DNA of 35,000 nucleotides from Glandiceps talaboti (taxonomy: Eukaryota; Hemichordata; Enteropneusta; Spengelidae), in the NCBI RefSeq assembly GCF_964340395.1, contig NC_135568.1, forward strand, positions 19,730,210-19,765,209. Reading direction: 5' to 3'. Below are positions 1 through 10,374 of the stretch, in pieces (within the stretch, counting starts at the first letter, position 1; each line of letters opens with the position of its first letter). Position numbers and translations under genes: made by a program. The notes under the pieces are model-generated. The model did no database searches. It was not told where the DNA came from and saw only the letters and a list, made by a program, of their open reading frames with translations.

Positions 1-1016
1 CTTGACAAATCACTTCAGTGTTGTGTGACATAACCTTGACAAATCACTTCAATGTTGCATGACATAACCTTGACAAATCACTTCAATGTTGCATGACATA
101 ACTTTGACAAATCACTTCAATGTTGCATGACATAACTTTGACAAATCACTTCAGTGTTGCATGACATAACCTTGACAAATCACTTCAGTGTTGTGTGACA
201 TAACCTTGACAAATCACTTCAATGTTGCATGACATAACCTTGACAAATCACTTCAATGTTGCATGACATAACTTTGACAAATCACTTCAATGTTGCATGA
301 CATAACTTTGACAAATCACTTCAATGTTGCATGACATAACTTTGACAAATCACTTCAATGTTGCATGACATAACCTTGACAAATCACTTCAATGTTGCAT
401 GACATAACTGACAAATCACTTCAATGTTGCATGACATAACCTTGACAAATCACTTCAATGTTGCATGACATAACTGACAAATCACTTCAATATTGCATGA
501 CATAACCTTGACAAATCACTTCAATGTTGCATGACATAACCTTGACAAATCACTTCAATGTTGTGTGACATAACCTTGACAAATCACTTCAGTGTTGTGT
601 GACATAACCTTGACAAATCACTTCAGTGTTGCATGACATAACCTTGACAAATCACTTCAGTGTTGTGTGACATAACTTTGACAAATCACTTCAATGTTGT
701 GTGACATAACTTTGACAAATCACTTCAATGTTGTGTGACATAACTTTGACAAATCACTTCAGTGTTGTGTGACATAACCTTGACAAATCACTTCAGTGTT
801 GCATGACATAACCTTGACAAATCACTTCAGTGTTGTGTGACATAACTTTGACAAATCACTTCAGTGTTGTGTGACATAACTTTGACAAATCACTTCAATG
901 TTGTGTGACATAACTTTGACAAATCACTTCAGTGTTGTGTGACATAACCTTGACAAATCACTTCAATGTTGCATGACATAACTTTGACAAATCACTTCAA
1001 TGTTGTGTGACATAAC
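1..1016. repeat. 34-bp minisatellite, about 30 copies
   Basis: A head-to-tail array with a 34-bp unit built around TTGACAAATCACTTCA and TGACATAAC. Two units near 409 and 472 are 2 bp shorter. Variation is confined to three sites: CCTT/CTTT, AATG/AGTG and GCATG/GTGTG. Runs of the same variant order recur around 590-760 and 765-930, which suggests duplication of multi-unit blocks. The array starts before the window. It ends just upstream of a splice acceptor, so it probably lies inside the last intron of the gene whose terminal exon starts at 1143. Confidence 0.95.
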
Positions 1017-1017
1017 T

Positions 1018-1112
1018 AACTTTGACTTACAGTAATGCCATATTAGGAGTTTGACCATAATTCATAACTTTGACTTACCATGCCATATTAGGAGTTTGAC
1101 CGTAATTCAAAA
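1018..1112. repeat. two-copy tandem repeat, 48 and 45 bp
   Basis: Two adjacent copies share AACTTTGACTTAC and CCATATTAGGAGTTTGACC. The second has lost 3 bp. It sits between the minisatellite and the TTTG run, within the presumed last intron. The shared TTTGAC core suggests it may be distantly related to the 34-bp array. Confidence 0.85.
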
Positions 1113-1113
1113 C

Positions 1114-1142
1114 TTGTTTGTTTGTTTGTTTGTTTGTTTCAG
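1114..1142 (+). promoter_or_regulatory. 3' splice site whose pyrimidine tract is a TTTG repeat
   Basis: Six tandem TTTG units run directly into TTTCAG at 1137-1142. An open coding exon starts at the next base. The usual polypyrimidine tract is therefore replaced by a G-interrupted microsatellite. The acceptor call rests on the CAG and on the coding frame after it. Confidence 0.65.
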
Positions 1143-1301
1143 TCTATTGGAGTAGGTAATAAAAATGATTTGGCTTTCTTCAAGAAAAAGATCAAAGAAA
1201 TGAAAGTGATTGTTGAAAAGGAAAGAAAACAAAGAGAAAAAGAACTTAAAGCCCAAGAAAAACAACAGAAGAAGGCTGCTAAGAAGAAATTGACTGGTTA
1301 G
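1143..1301 (+). CDS. terminal coding exon, Lys/Glu-rich C-terminus, unidentified gene
   Basis: After the acceptor CAG at 1140-1142 there are 52 open codons ending in TAG at 1299-1301; the exon is taken as phase 0 because its 159 bases are open in that frame. The segment begins SIGVGNKNDLAFF and turns into a highly charged, probably helical tail rich in K, E and Q, ending KKKLTG. The tail would form a basic coiled coil or a nucleolar or ribosome-associated extension. I do not recognise the family. The rest of the gene lies upstream of the window. The following 800 bp are AT-rich, with an AATAAA at 2073, as expected for a 3' UTR. The composition and the clean stop make this the best protein-coding call in the window. 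Confidence 0.7.
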   Translation, partial: SIGVGNKNDLAFFKKKIKEMKVIVEKERKQREKELKAQEKQQKKAAKKKLTG

Positions 1302-2095
1302 TCATCTCTGTTAACATGGAAACTGTGGAAGACACGCCTTGTTGCCCTGGAAACTTGCATCATCTGCATCAGCCTTTTTAGGCACATTACTCTTGGTCCT
1401 TGCTATTAAGCGTAGTTTTAGATTTAGAGCCATTCACTTCATGCTCACCTCATAATCTGTAATAATCAACGTATGTGTTACCTTTGTCACTGTCTTATTC
1501 TGCTGTGTTATAAAATGATTCACAAGATACGCTACCATCTTACCATCAACAATTCATCAGTAATGGTTGTTTGCAATGGGCAAGCCATGCTGGTTATTTT
1601 TTGCACTTGGTATACATTTTTGTCTAGGACAGAGTTACACTGATACAAATGGAATGGAATATATTTAGAAACAATCCTTTATTGTCTTATTGAAAGGATA
1701 CTTATGTAGGACCAAATATCAACAAATATTAAGACAACTCCAGTGTAGACGTATATTGTGATATATGTTAAAAAATAAGTTACAGACTAATTATCAATGA
1801 CTGTGTCACTGATCCAAATTCAACTCATGATTTTGTTAAGTTTAACTTAATGTATTACAGCATGAATTGTCCATATTGGTTTATGGAGACACCGAATAGT
1901 ATGTCTTTCTGAAATGGAATTGTTTACAATGCTTACTACAGCGACTATATTAAAGCCATCTATTTTGATTTGTTATTGTTCCTTGAATTAAATAGAACTG
2001 AGCACTTAAAATCTCACATCGGCTTGAATTTTTTGGATGGTTACATTTTATGTAAGATGAGGTTTTAGCTAAAATAAAGATGAGAATGGTGATTT
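1302..2095 (+). other. probable 3' UTR of the exon at 1143-1301
   Basis: AT-rich sequence without long open frames follows the stop codon. A canonical AATAAA lies at 2073-2078, with T-rich sequence downstream. The true cleavage site is not visible. The 69-codon frame at 2115-2324 lies beyond it and shows no coding features. Confidence 0.45.
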
Positions 2096-2355
2096 CACTT
2101 TAAAAGTAGGCACTATGCTTTGCTGTATCTACTTACACTTTTACAATAACAACAAGTGTGCAATTATTTTGGTGTGGTACCCCAATCACTTGATACAGTC
2201 ATCGTTGCTATCTACTACTGGTCGTGGTTTAATACCAGCTTTAAATATTATTTTTAGGGAAAGGCCAGGCAAGGTCAAAATCAAGATCATCATGCATTTT
2301 AACATAAAGTACAGTTATTGCTGAAGAGGATACCTCCTGAAGAACTCAGCCTTAT

Positions 2356-2950
2356 TTCCTGAAGCAACCATATAATGAATTATGCATTGCATGAGGTATC
2401 ATTTCTCCTATCAAAGGCAGCCATATAATGAATTATGTATTACATGAGGTATCATTTCTCCTATCAAAGGCAGCCATATAATGAATTATGCATTGCATGA
2501 GGTATCATTTCTCCTATCAAAGGCAGCCATATAATGAATTATGTATTACATGAGGTATCATTTCTCCTATCAAAGGCAGCCATATAATGAATTATGTATT
2601 ACGAGGTATCATTTCTCCTATCAAAGGCAGCCATATAATGAATTATGTATTACATGAGGTATCATTTCTCCTATCTAAGGCAGCCATATAATGAATTATG
2701 CATTGCATGAGGTATCATTTCTCCTATCAAAGGCAGTCATATAATGACTTACTTATTACATGAGGTATCATTTCTCCTATCAAAGGCAGCCATATAATGA
2801 CTTACTTATTACATGAGGTATCATTTCTCCTATCAAAGGCAGCCATATAATGACTTATGTATTACATGAGGTATCATTTCTCCTATAAAAGGCAGCCATA
2901 TTATAAATTGTACATTACATGAGGTATCATTTCTCCTATCAAAGGCAGTA
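2356..2950. repeat. 53-bp minisatellite, about 11 copies
   Basis: The unit contains CCATATAATGAATTATG followed by CATGAGGTATCATTTCTCC. Eleven copies of the GGTATCATTTCTCCTAT core can be counted. Neighbouring units share GCATTGCATG or GTATTACATG variants, and the last units change GAATTATG to GACTTACT. No coding or regulatory role is apparent. Confidence 0.93.
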
Positions 2951-3818
2951 ATATCAAAGGATTAACTTTTTCTGAGAGACAGAAAGCTTTGTATAAACTG
3001 CACCTTGCTTTAAGGCATCAGTTTCCATGTACAGTTAGGGTGACCATTACTAAGATTTTCTTTGCAGGTAAGGAGGTTATTTGTTAAAGCATGATGATCA
3101 TGTAATAAACTGTGAATGTATGTATCTTTTAGATGAATAATATTGAATTGTGAGAAAGTGAGAAAAGAATGATTTGATTTAAGACATCTACTTTAAAAAA
3201 ACCTGACAAAGTTGACATTACTAGCATATGGATATATTTGTATTTACTGAAAGTTGTATTAGCTGAGCTATAATGCTGTGTCTTGCTTAATTGATCAAGG
3301 AATATTATTATTATTATTATTATTATTATTTAATTATCATTATAGTATAATGTCAAAAAAATTTACTTGCTATTTGTGTATTTACGTTAGAAAAAGATGT
3401 TATTTGTAACAGTGTTTTTTAAATTTTGAATTATCAAACCAATATGCATCATAGAAGGTCATAATAAAAGTCATTTTGAGATATTAAATGAACACAAGAA
3501 TGTAGAAACACAAAATCTGATTTGTCATAATTAGTTCTTGTATCACAATGAACGGTTCTGATTAGTTTTAAGTAAGTAAAACTGCATTTTTGCTGACTTA
3601 ACTGCTACACAGTCACAACCACACTATCACTACTATGCTGCCTAGTGCTAAAGCCAGCAAATGGATACTTTGATAAAATCTCATAACCTGAACAGGCAAA
3701 AAAGTCCTTGTAAGTAATAAGAACCCTGGCTGTAGTACAAGAACTAATTACATTGTATTACCATGTTTTACTGGCCTTGATTCCGAGAAAATGTTGTCGC
3801 AGTCAAGTAGGAACTTAT
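2951..3818. other. gene-free AT-rich stretch with an ATT microsatellite
   Basis: No open frame or splice-bounded exon is supported. An ATT run of about 29 bases lies at 3303-3331. A juxtaposed 3'/5' splice signal at 3056-3073 is described separately. Confidence 0.6.
3056..3073 (+). promoter_or_regulatory. back-to-back 3' and 5' splice sites (zero-length exon)
   Basis: The sequence TTTTCTTTGCAG is followed immediately by GTAAGG: a polypyrimidine tract, a YAG acceptor and a consensus donor with nothing between. This is the arrangement of recursive-splicing (ratchet) sites in long introns. No enclosing gene is visible, so this may be chance. Confidence 0.3.
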
Positions 3819-3899
3819 GTGTGTGTGTGTGTGTGTGTGTGTGTTTGTACATACATACATACGTATGTATGTATGTATGTTGTGTGTGTGTGTGTGTTT
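3819..3899. repeat. GT / ATGT compound microsatellite
   Basis: A GT run is followed by CATA/TATG tetranucleotides and then another GT run. The open frames on both strands here (3748-4053 minus, 3753-3947 plus) come from the repeat and are not genes. Confidence 0.95.
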
Positions 3900-3984
3900 T
3901 ACATAAACAAGGCCAAGTCAATGGTAAATAAAACATTAACAAAGTGAATAAAGTATCATCATTAGTCAGTACCCATTGGGGACT

Positions 3985-4400
3985 TATATGTGTGGATCCA
4001 TCTGGCTGTGCATGCATTTGTGCACTCACCATTATATCTCTGCCATGCACCAACCAATTTCAACCAAACCTTGCATAAAGATAAGATACTATGTGAGATA
4101 TATGAACACCACTTTGATTTATGAGAGATGATATTTTAATCATGTCTTGGTTTTTACTATGTGAGGCATATGCACGTCACTTAATTTCACAACCTTGATC
4201 TGAATAGAAAAATGGTGGCCATGACAAACATTTTCAAGGTGAAATGACCAAAATCTTTCTTTCTTTGTTAATTCAAGAAATTGAGTAAACAAAGACTCCA
4301 TTTAAATGTCTATATCCCAAAGGTCAGCTTTCATTTCATATCTTGACCTTTGCCTTTGATCTCCATATTCAAGGTCAAATAGCAAATTGGTCAATAAATT
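3985..4400. repeat. dispersed repeat copy (diverged)
   Basis: This shares TTTCAACCAAACCTTG, GGCATATGCACGTCACTT, TTTCACAAC and AAAATGGTGGCCATG, in the same order, with the copies at 5865-6170 and 6180-6480. It also shares the downstream theme CAAGGTCAAATAGC. It is a diverged member of a dispersed family, longer than the others because of an insertion near 4090-4160. I see no open frame in it that belongs to a known transposase or reverse transcriptase. Confidence 0.7.
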
Positions 4401-5560
4401 GTGGTTTGTATCTAGAGACGTCATTCAAATTTGCACAATAACTTTGACATAAGACATAAGGTACACATTGGGGACTATGTCTTTGATTGAAGGCTTGCAT
4501 TTCATTTATTTCTTGGCTAAATTTTGAAATCACGTGACAAGCAAATGACATTGTTGTAGATTTGTGTTTGCCAAAAATTGAGAAATAACTAATATCTGAT
4601 AAATGACGAGAGAAAATAGCAATGTGGTTCTGTTCATACAAACAACCACTGTTTCTATACATACCTTGTCAACAAGTACCATGATTCATATTTACATCTT
4701 GACATGTGGCTGTTGTTTAGTCAGAATCTAAATAACTGCAGAATCTTGAATCTTAGGTAATGACAAGATTTGGTCATGTATAGTAATTGACTAAATTTGA
4801 ACATTAACTGACTTGAATGAAATGCAACTTGTAACAGAACTGTTCAGCTATAACATTGTCCAAATAATTATTTATTCCATATATACATATTTGTACTAGT
4901 TATGCATTTGTGTATTAAAACTCCTGAGCTGTCACTAACAGTTTACTCAGTACTAACAAAATTCAATCAAAATGTCACTGACAACAGACCAATTATATTT
5001 GTGATAGCATTGTTTTATTTGCCACTTACCAAAGTCCCACCTACTTACCATATTCTTTTGCACTGCACCCATTTCATACTCCTTAGCATGCATGTGTACA
5101 ATTACCAGTTTCAACTATGGACTCTAAGCAATCATGTGTTTTAAAAAATAGTACAGCCTGTACACTCAAGTCTAGTGATTTCACTGTGTGTCACAGTTGT
5201 GCATAGTCTTTATATCAGGGTGAAACTATGCTGTTTTACAGCTGGTATAAAGACTTGACAATAATTTTGGAACACAGTACTATAGTGGAATTGGCCTTAA
5301 TTTGGTACATGGGTTGTATATGTGTAGTAATTGTTGTTGGCTATAGACAGAACTAAATCATATGGCAGTGTTACTGCACTAGAATTGTACTGTAAATAAT
5401 TAGTAACCATAGTAAATTATGAAAATATAACAGTGAAAAATATGCTGTTACTTAACAGTGAAATTTCTCTATAGCCATAAAAGTGATTGCCCATATTGAA
5501 GAGAATTCAATTTGATCGCATTCTAGTGCAGTCTATTACCAGTAGGATTACAAAGCTAAC
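4401..5560. other. gene-free AT-rich stretch
   Basis: No splice-bounded exon, repeat array or RNA gene could be supported. The open frames at 4375-4662 and 4902-5144 have random-looking composition. Confidence 0.5.
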
Positions 5561-5565
5561 TTCAT

Positions 5566-5852
5566 ATTTGAAATGTCTACACATGAAGTAGCTAACTTGA
5601 AATGTCTACACATATAAGTAGCTAACTTGAAATGTCTACACATATAAGTAGCTAACTTGAAATGTCTACACATATAAGTAGCTAACTTGAAATGTCTACA
5701 CATGAAGTAGCTAACTTGAAATGTCTACACATATAAGTAGCTAACTTGAAATGGTTACACATATAAGTTGCTAACTTGAGATACTACATATGAAGTAGCT
5801 AACTTGAAATGGCCATACATAAAGTAGCTAACTTGAAATTGCTGCAGATGTA
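5566..5852. repeat. 30-bp minisatellite, about 9 copies
   Basis: The unit is AAGTAGCTAACTTGAAATG followed by TCTACACATAT. The first six copies are nearly identical, with one 2-bp length variant, and the 3' copies decay (ATGGTTACAC, GAGATACTAC, ATGGCCATAC). It ends against the dispersed repeat that starts at 5865. Confidence 0.93.
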
Positions 5853-5864
5853 GTTACTAATTAG

Positions 5865-6170
5865 CCCCCAAAGGGCGAAGCCTGACGGGGGCTACTACAT
5901 TTGGACTCCATTCGTCTATCCATCTGTCTGTCCGTATCCACCTGTATCTCCAATGTGCATGTGCCAATTTCAACCAAACCTGGTACAAATCAGATGTTAT
6001 AGAAGGCATATGCACGTCACTTGGTTTTACAACCGTCACGACAACAGCAAAATGGCGGCCATGTTTGTCATAAATAATCACACTTTGCCCAATAAATCTT
6101 GACGTTTAACAGATAGAGACCTCATTCAAGGTTCGTTACCCATGTTATCAATCATTTACCTTCAATGTCA
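5865..6170. repeat. dispersed repeat copy with terminal GC-rich stem-loop
   Basis: It begins with TAGCCCCC and GGGGGCTA separated by 17 bases, a short stem-loop at about 5863-5895. Next come a TCTATCCATCTGTCTGTCCG tract, TTTCAACCAAACCTGG, CATATGCACGTCACTT and CAAAATGGCGGCCATGTTTG. A second copy follows directly, and others lie near 3985 and 24045. This is the most complete copy. The class is unknown; no LINE-type tail or transposase is visible. Confidence 0.75.
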
Positions 6171-6179
6171 AATAGCCAT

Positions 6180-6490
6180 ATTATTGTCAAAGTGTGTATG
6201 TATATCTCTGATATGCATGGACTGATTTCAACCAAACCTTGTACAAATATCAGATGCTATAGTCTGCATATACACATCACTTCATTTCACAATCCCCACG
6301 ATAACGGCAAAATGACGGCCATATTTTTCATAAATATTCACATTTTGGCCGATAACTCTTGACGCTTAACAGATAGAGACACTATTCAAGTGGCTTCGTC
6401 GTGGTTATAAATGATGAGCTTTCTAATAACACACTGACTTTTGACCTTGACCTTCATCTTCGGGGTCAACTAGCTATGTCTTCCTATTTT
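6180..6490. repeat. second, tandem copy of the same dispersed repeat
   Basis: It repeats the order TTTCAACCAAACCTTG, CATATACACATCACTT, AAAATGACGGCCATA, then CTTGACG(C/T)TTAACAGATAGAGAC, which is also in the 5865 copy. It ends with the CTTTTGACCTTGACC and GGGGTCAACTAGC motifs. The two copies abut in the same orientation, so the family may insert or amplify in tandem. Confidence 0.72.
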
Positions 6491-7360
6491 GAAATCATTA
6501 AGATAATATATATATTAATGCTAATGTGCCTGAAATTATCAAGGATCTACACATAATGGATAAGATATTCACAACCCTTTGAGGTGTTGTCAGTGTATCT
6601 TTTTGATTGCCTGAAAGGCCATGCCATAGTTGTTGTCCTTTTTGAACTGGCAGCCTGTGACATAATGTACAAACTAAAGAACTTGTTGTTGAAGTCACTA
6701 CAAGAAATACTTTTGTGGGGGCTGTGTCATCCATGAAGACTTGTTTGATCTTAATTCCAGCCCTTTTAATTGTGCTTTATTCATTTGCATTTATTGGTAT
6801 AAACCAAATACAACACAAATCAGACAAGTTACATTAAATGGGACGCTTCACTTAGATGACTAGAAAGCTTTTTTCTTCTTAAATTTGTATTGTGTATTTC
6901 AAGCAGTATTATTTGACATGATATGTATTTTTAGTAAAATTTTAATACAATGATGCATTTATTAATTGAGATCTTTTAATTGACTCACCCATGATTGACT
7001 TTCTCTGTCAGTATTTGTGATTGACACTTACTGTTAATGTATAAGTGAACTGATTGTCAGGAAAGGCCAAATTATTAAACAATAAATAACTTATAGCTTA
7101 ATGAACATGGCTTATTTGTTGATGGATTTATTGCCAATAATGTGAAACTAAATGCACAACTAAATATACAAGTCCTACATGTTTGACATTGAATGCACCA
7201 CACACACAGTAATCCCATCACAATAACTAACCATCAGTGTTATGTATGCATACCACCATCTAATATATTGTTTGCATTGACTTACACATTGCTCAGATTG
7301 TCACCTAACAGTCTCAATTATATATTTGGTGCATAGTCTATAATAAAAACAAAGCAAACA
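6491..7360. other. gene-free AT-rich stretch
   Basis: No exon, RNA gene or repeat array could be supported. The minus-strand frame at 6498-6734 has no recognisable motif. Confidence 0.5.
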
Positions 7361-7361
7361 C

Positions 7362-8062
7362 AATGACACCTTTCTGACTGCACTGTTACAACCCTGTCCA
7401 CAATAACACCTTTCTGACTGCACTGTTACAATCCTGTCCACAATAACATCTCCAACACTTTCCACAATAACACCTTTCTGACTGCACTGTTACAACCCTG
7501 TCCACAATAACATCTCCAACACTTTCCACAATAACACCTTTCTCACTGCACTGTTACAACCCTGTTGAATTATAACACCTTTCTCACTGCACTATTACAA
7601 CCCTGTCCATAATAACACCTTTCTCACTACACTGTTACAACCCTGTCCACAATAACATCTCCAACACTATCCACAATAACACCTTTCTCACTGCACTGTT
7701 ACAGCCCTGTCCAGAATAACACGTTTATCACTGCACTGTTATAACCATGTCCACACTAACGTTTCTCACTGCAGTTACAACCCTGTCCATAACTACAACC
7801 TTTCTCACTGTATTGTACCACCCTGTCTACACTAACATTTCTCACTGCACTGTTACAACCCTGTCCACAATAACACCTTTTTCACTCCACTGTTACAACC
7901 CTGTCCACAATAACACCTTTCTCACTGAACTGTTACAACCCTGTCCACAATAACACATTTCTCACTGCGCTGTTACAACCCTGTCCACAACTACAGCCTT
8001 TCTCACTGCACTGGTACAACCCTGTCCACAATAACACCATTCTCACTGCCCTGTTACAACCC
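7362..8062. repeat. 40-bp minisatellite, about 17 copies
   Basis: The unit is ACACCTTTCTCACTGCACTG followed by TTACAACCCTGTCCACAATA. A shorter insert, ACATCTCCAACACTTTCCAC, is embedded three times, at about 7445, 7508 and 7655, which suggests block duplication. The open frame at 7747-7953 is the repeat translated and is not a gene. Confidence 0.93.
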
Positions 8063-8071
8063 GGAGTTACA

Positions 8072-8082
<11 letters not shown>

Positions 8083-8102
<20 letters not shown>

Positions 8103-8864
8103 TATTATATACTTTATTGTCATGCTAAATTTACACGAAATTCGATGTACATTGGCAGGGGGAAAGGGAAGAACACACTTAGACTAATTCAACTTATTTT
8201 ACCTACATACATTATACATAAACACACGTCAGGCTGCCACTGATTGACAAGATGGATTGACCTTGGTACAAAACTGGGCTTAAATCTATTTGTGCGAGAA
8301 CGTGGAACCCTTAGGCGACGACCACTTGGAAGATATTCATACTCTGTATGAAGAAGATGATTAGGATCTTTCATTATTTTATCCGCCATCTTAATAACTG
8401 TATCTTTGTACACCACAGAGTTCTGAACAGGTTCATCATGACTGTCATCAAGTAACTTTTTACAGCTCTTTCTAGGGTGATTGAGGTCTTCTTGGAGATG
8501 GTTTGATAGCAGATCATAGAAGGCGGTGTTAGCATAGTTAATAACATATGATATTGTTGAGTTGAAAAACAGAGCAATTACGCTTGAACGTACATTTAAC
8601 TTTCTCATTGATCTTACATAATACATTCGTTTGTTTACCTTTCTCAGTTGATTTTTCTACGTGTTGTGTGAATGACAATTTGTAGTCGATCACACAACCT
8701 AAATATGGATATGATGACACTCTCTCTACCTTCATATTATTGATCGCAACTGGTTGTTTTTCATTTTGTCTTCTTCTAAAGTCAAAAACAAGCTCTTTCG
8801 TCTTTGACACATTAAGATCTAAATAGTTATCATTACACCAGGTGTTAACAAAATCAATACACAA
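8083..8864 (-). mobile_element. 5'-truncated LINE fragment A (RT C-terminal part, pseudogene)
   Basis: Read on the minus strand, the 5' part (8864 to about 8640) encodes the classic non-LTR reverse transcriptase end: NDNYLDLNVSKTKELVFDFR, then SSYPYLGCVIDYKLSFTQH. One frameshift later it continues in the frame covering 8189-8626, with NYANTAFYDLLSNHLQEDLN and LLPSGRR-like EYLPSGRRLRVPR, then TNRFKPSFVPRSIHLVN. These are hallmarks of LINE ORF2 C-termini of the CR1/L2/Rex type. The 3' end is CAATAAAG followed by an AAT-repeat tail (plus-strand ATT run at 8083-8104). It is dead: truncated and frameshifted. The clade is inferred from motif memory only. Confidence 0.88.
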
Positions 8865-9610
8865 TACACATATTCAGGACATCGTCAAAAAGGCATACAA
8901 GCTAGTTGGTTTTTTAAAGCATACTTGCAAGTATTTCCATGACAGTTCTTTTATCATTAATTTATATAAATCACTTGTACAGAGTCAACTAGAGTATTGT
9001 GTACAAGTTTGGTCACCCCATAAGGAGTATTTAATCACTAAAATTGAAAGAGTCCAGCATAAATTTCTCAACTACCTTATTTTGGAAAATCAATCCATGG
9101 TAAAGAAGTAAGCCTCGATTACAGTAATCTTTGTCAGTATTTTAATATTCAAAGCCTTCAACCTCATAGGAAATTACTGGATGGTCTTTTTATATAAATG
9201 CTTAAATGGCTCTTTTAACTCACTGTATATTGTTGCCAATGTTCTGGTTTCATGTGCCTTCCAGGAATCTCCGCTCCCACTACACATTTAAAATGGTACA
9301 TTTTAATTCTACTCAAAGGAAAAACTCATTTTACCTAGGACCTTCAATTTTATCAATACCTTGCAAAACACTGACATATATTCCAGTCTCAGTACTTTTA
9401 TTAAAGATGTCCTAAATGAAATAGTTGATGTGTGAATTTAACGAAATTTCAATAATTTTATCTTCTTTTATTTTATTTTATTTCTATTTCTATTTTTACT
9501 AGTTTTATAGATATTGTATGCATTTTAGTCTTTCCAGTTTCAGAGTGTCTGTTAATGGGGTAATCCTGCAGACATCTCAAATAAATAAATAAACAAACAA
9601 ACAAACAAAC
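8862..9610 (+). mobile_element. 5'-truncated LINE fragment B, opposite orientation (pseudogene)
   Basis: On the plus strand from about 8862 the frame reads KKAYKLVGFLKHTC, then LYKSLVQSQLEYCVQVWSPH, then KIERVQHKFLNYL. This is the conserved segment after the reverse transcriptase core in Jockey/CR1-like LINE ORF2. After a stop and frameshifts, FLYKCLNG (near 9190) and FHVPSRNLRSHYTFKM (near 9250) mark the ORF2 C-terminus. The element ends in AAAT and AAAC tandem units at 9583-9610. It is a different family from fragment A, and the two meet head to head at about 8862. It is 5'-truncated and inactive. Confidence 0.85.
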
Positions 9611-10358
9611 AGGACGGAGTAGAAGAGCAACTCAAATTTAAAGATCTTGAGCAATAAGAAATTAAATAATTGATGGCACTCAACAACAGCTAGAAAACCC
9701 CAAAAATAAACTTCGTACAGAGAAAGCGGAGACCAGAGATAAGAGAGATAACAGTCTTCAGGAATACGACCTCATCAATTACTTTAGTCCAATGGGTATT
9801 GTTTCAAATGTTGTACTTGGTTTAATCCAGGATCAGAACTATTTGGCAATTATTCAAAACTTTAATGAGGGGTCATATGTGGCTGGAAGTTTGTATAGCA
9901 CTCCGTCTCCATCTCAGTCGAAAATTTCAAGTCAAGTTTGTGTTTGGAACAAAAGCTTAACATAATAGATTGGATTACCAGCAAAGTTGTATTTAGCTGG
10001 TGGCATATTTATGAATACACATATAGTATGTGGGCATACATTATATCATAGACAGTGGAGGGGAGACTCCCCGCCACTGTCTGATGACTGTATGGGATAC
10101 CGATATGTGTTAACAAATATACTTACACAGTATGTGGGTATACGTATATACTGTTATTTATATGAACACATATATACGGAATATAGTTATCTAAGTATAC
10201 CATAAGGATACATATATACACAGCCATGGTATGTATGGCACCCCAATTTGTTTTTACTTTATATTCTTGTTTTTATTCCAGTGGTTTAATTACGTATGTG
10301 TCATCTTTTGACTGTCAGCTGCCACCTGTTGATACATAGGCCATCTCATGACACGATA
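9605..10358. repeat. left member of a long-range inverted repeat (partner 19548-20275)
   Basis: The reverse complement of 19548-20275 matches throughout. It covers the coiled-coil exon, the AT-rich GTATATGT-type tract around 10000-10200, and the block GGTTTAATTACG...CATCTTTTGACTGTCAGCTG up to the GGCCAT at about 10340-10345. Several indels of 10-30 bp separate the copies. The two lie about 9.2 kb apart in opposite orientation. Confidence 0.88.
9611..9958 (+). pseudogene. decayed coiled-coil exon (plus-strand copy)
   Basis: This is an inverted copy of 20020-20344. Its frame reads DGVEEQLKFKDLEQ, stop, then DGTQQQLENPKNKLRTEKAE, DKRDNSLQEYDLINYFSPMG, then SNVVLGLIQDQNYLAIIQNF and further open codons to a TAA near 9963. 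The first part has the charge pattern of a coiled coil; the second looks globular. I do not recognise the family. The LINE B tail joins at 9605-9611, so the exon's 5' side has been replaced. The in-frame stop and the missing splice acceptor argue for a dead copy. Confidence 0.45.
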
Positions 10359-10374
10359 ATTACCCACTTCGTTC

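Noticed and set aside
1-1016. CRISPR-like array of short repeats
   Set aside because: There are no distinct spacers: the whole 34-bp unit repeats, and the sequence is eukaryotic.
5857-6081. Minus-strand frame of 74 codons
   Set aside because: It is the complement of the dispersed repeat, with no conserved protein motif.
7747-7953. Thr/Ser-rich open frame
   Set aside because: It lies entirely within the 40-bp minisatellite.
8842-8861. Start of the plus-strand LINE B frame at 8842
   Set aside because: The first codons are the complement of LINE A. LINE B sequence begins at about 8862.
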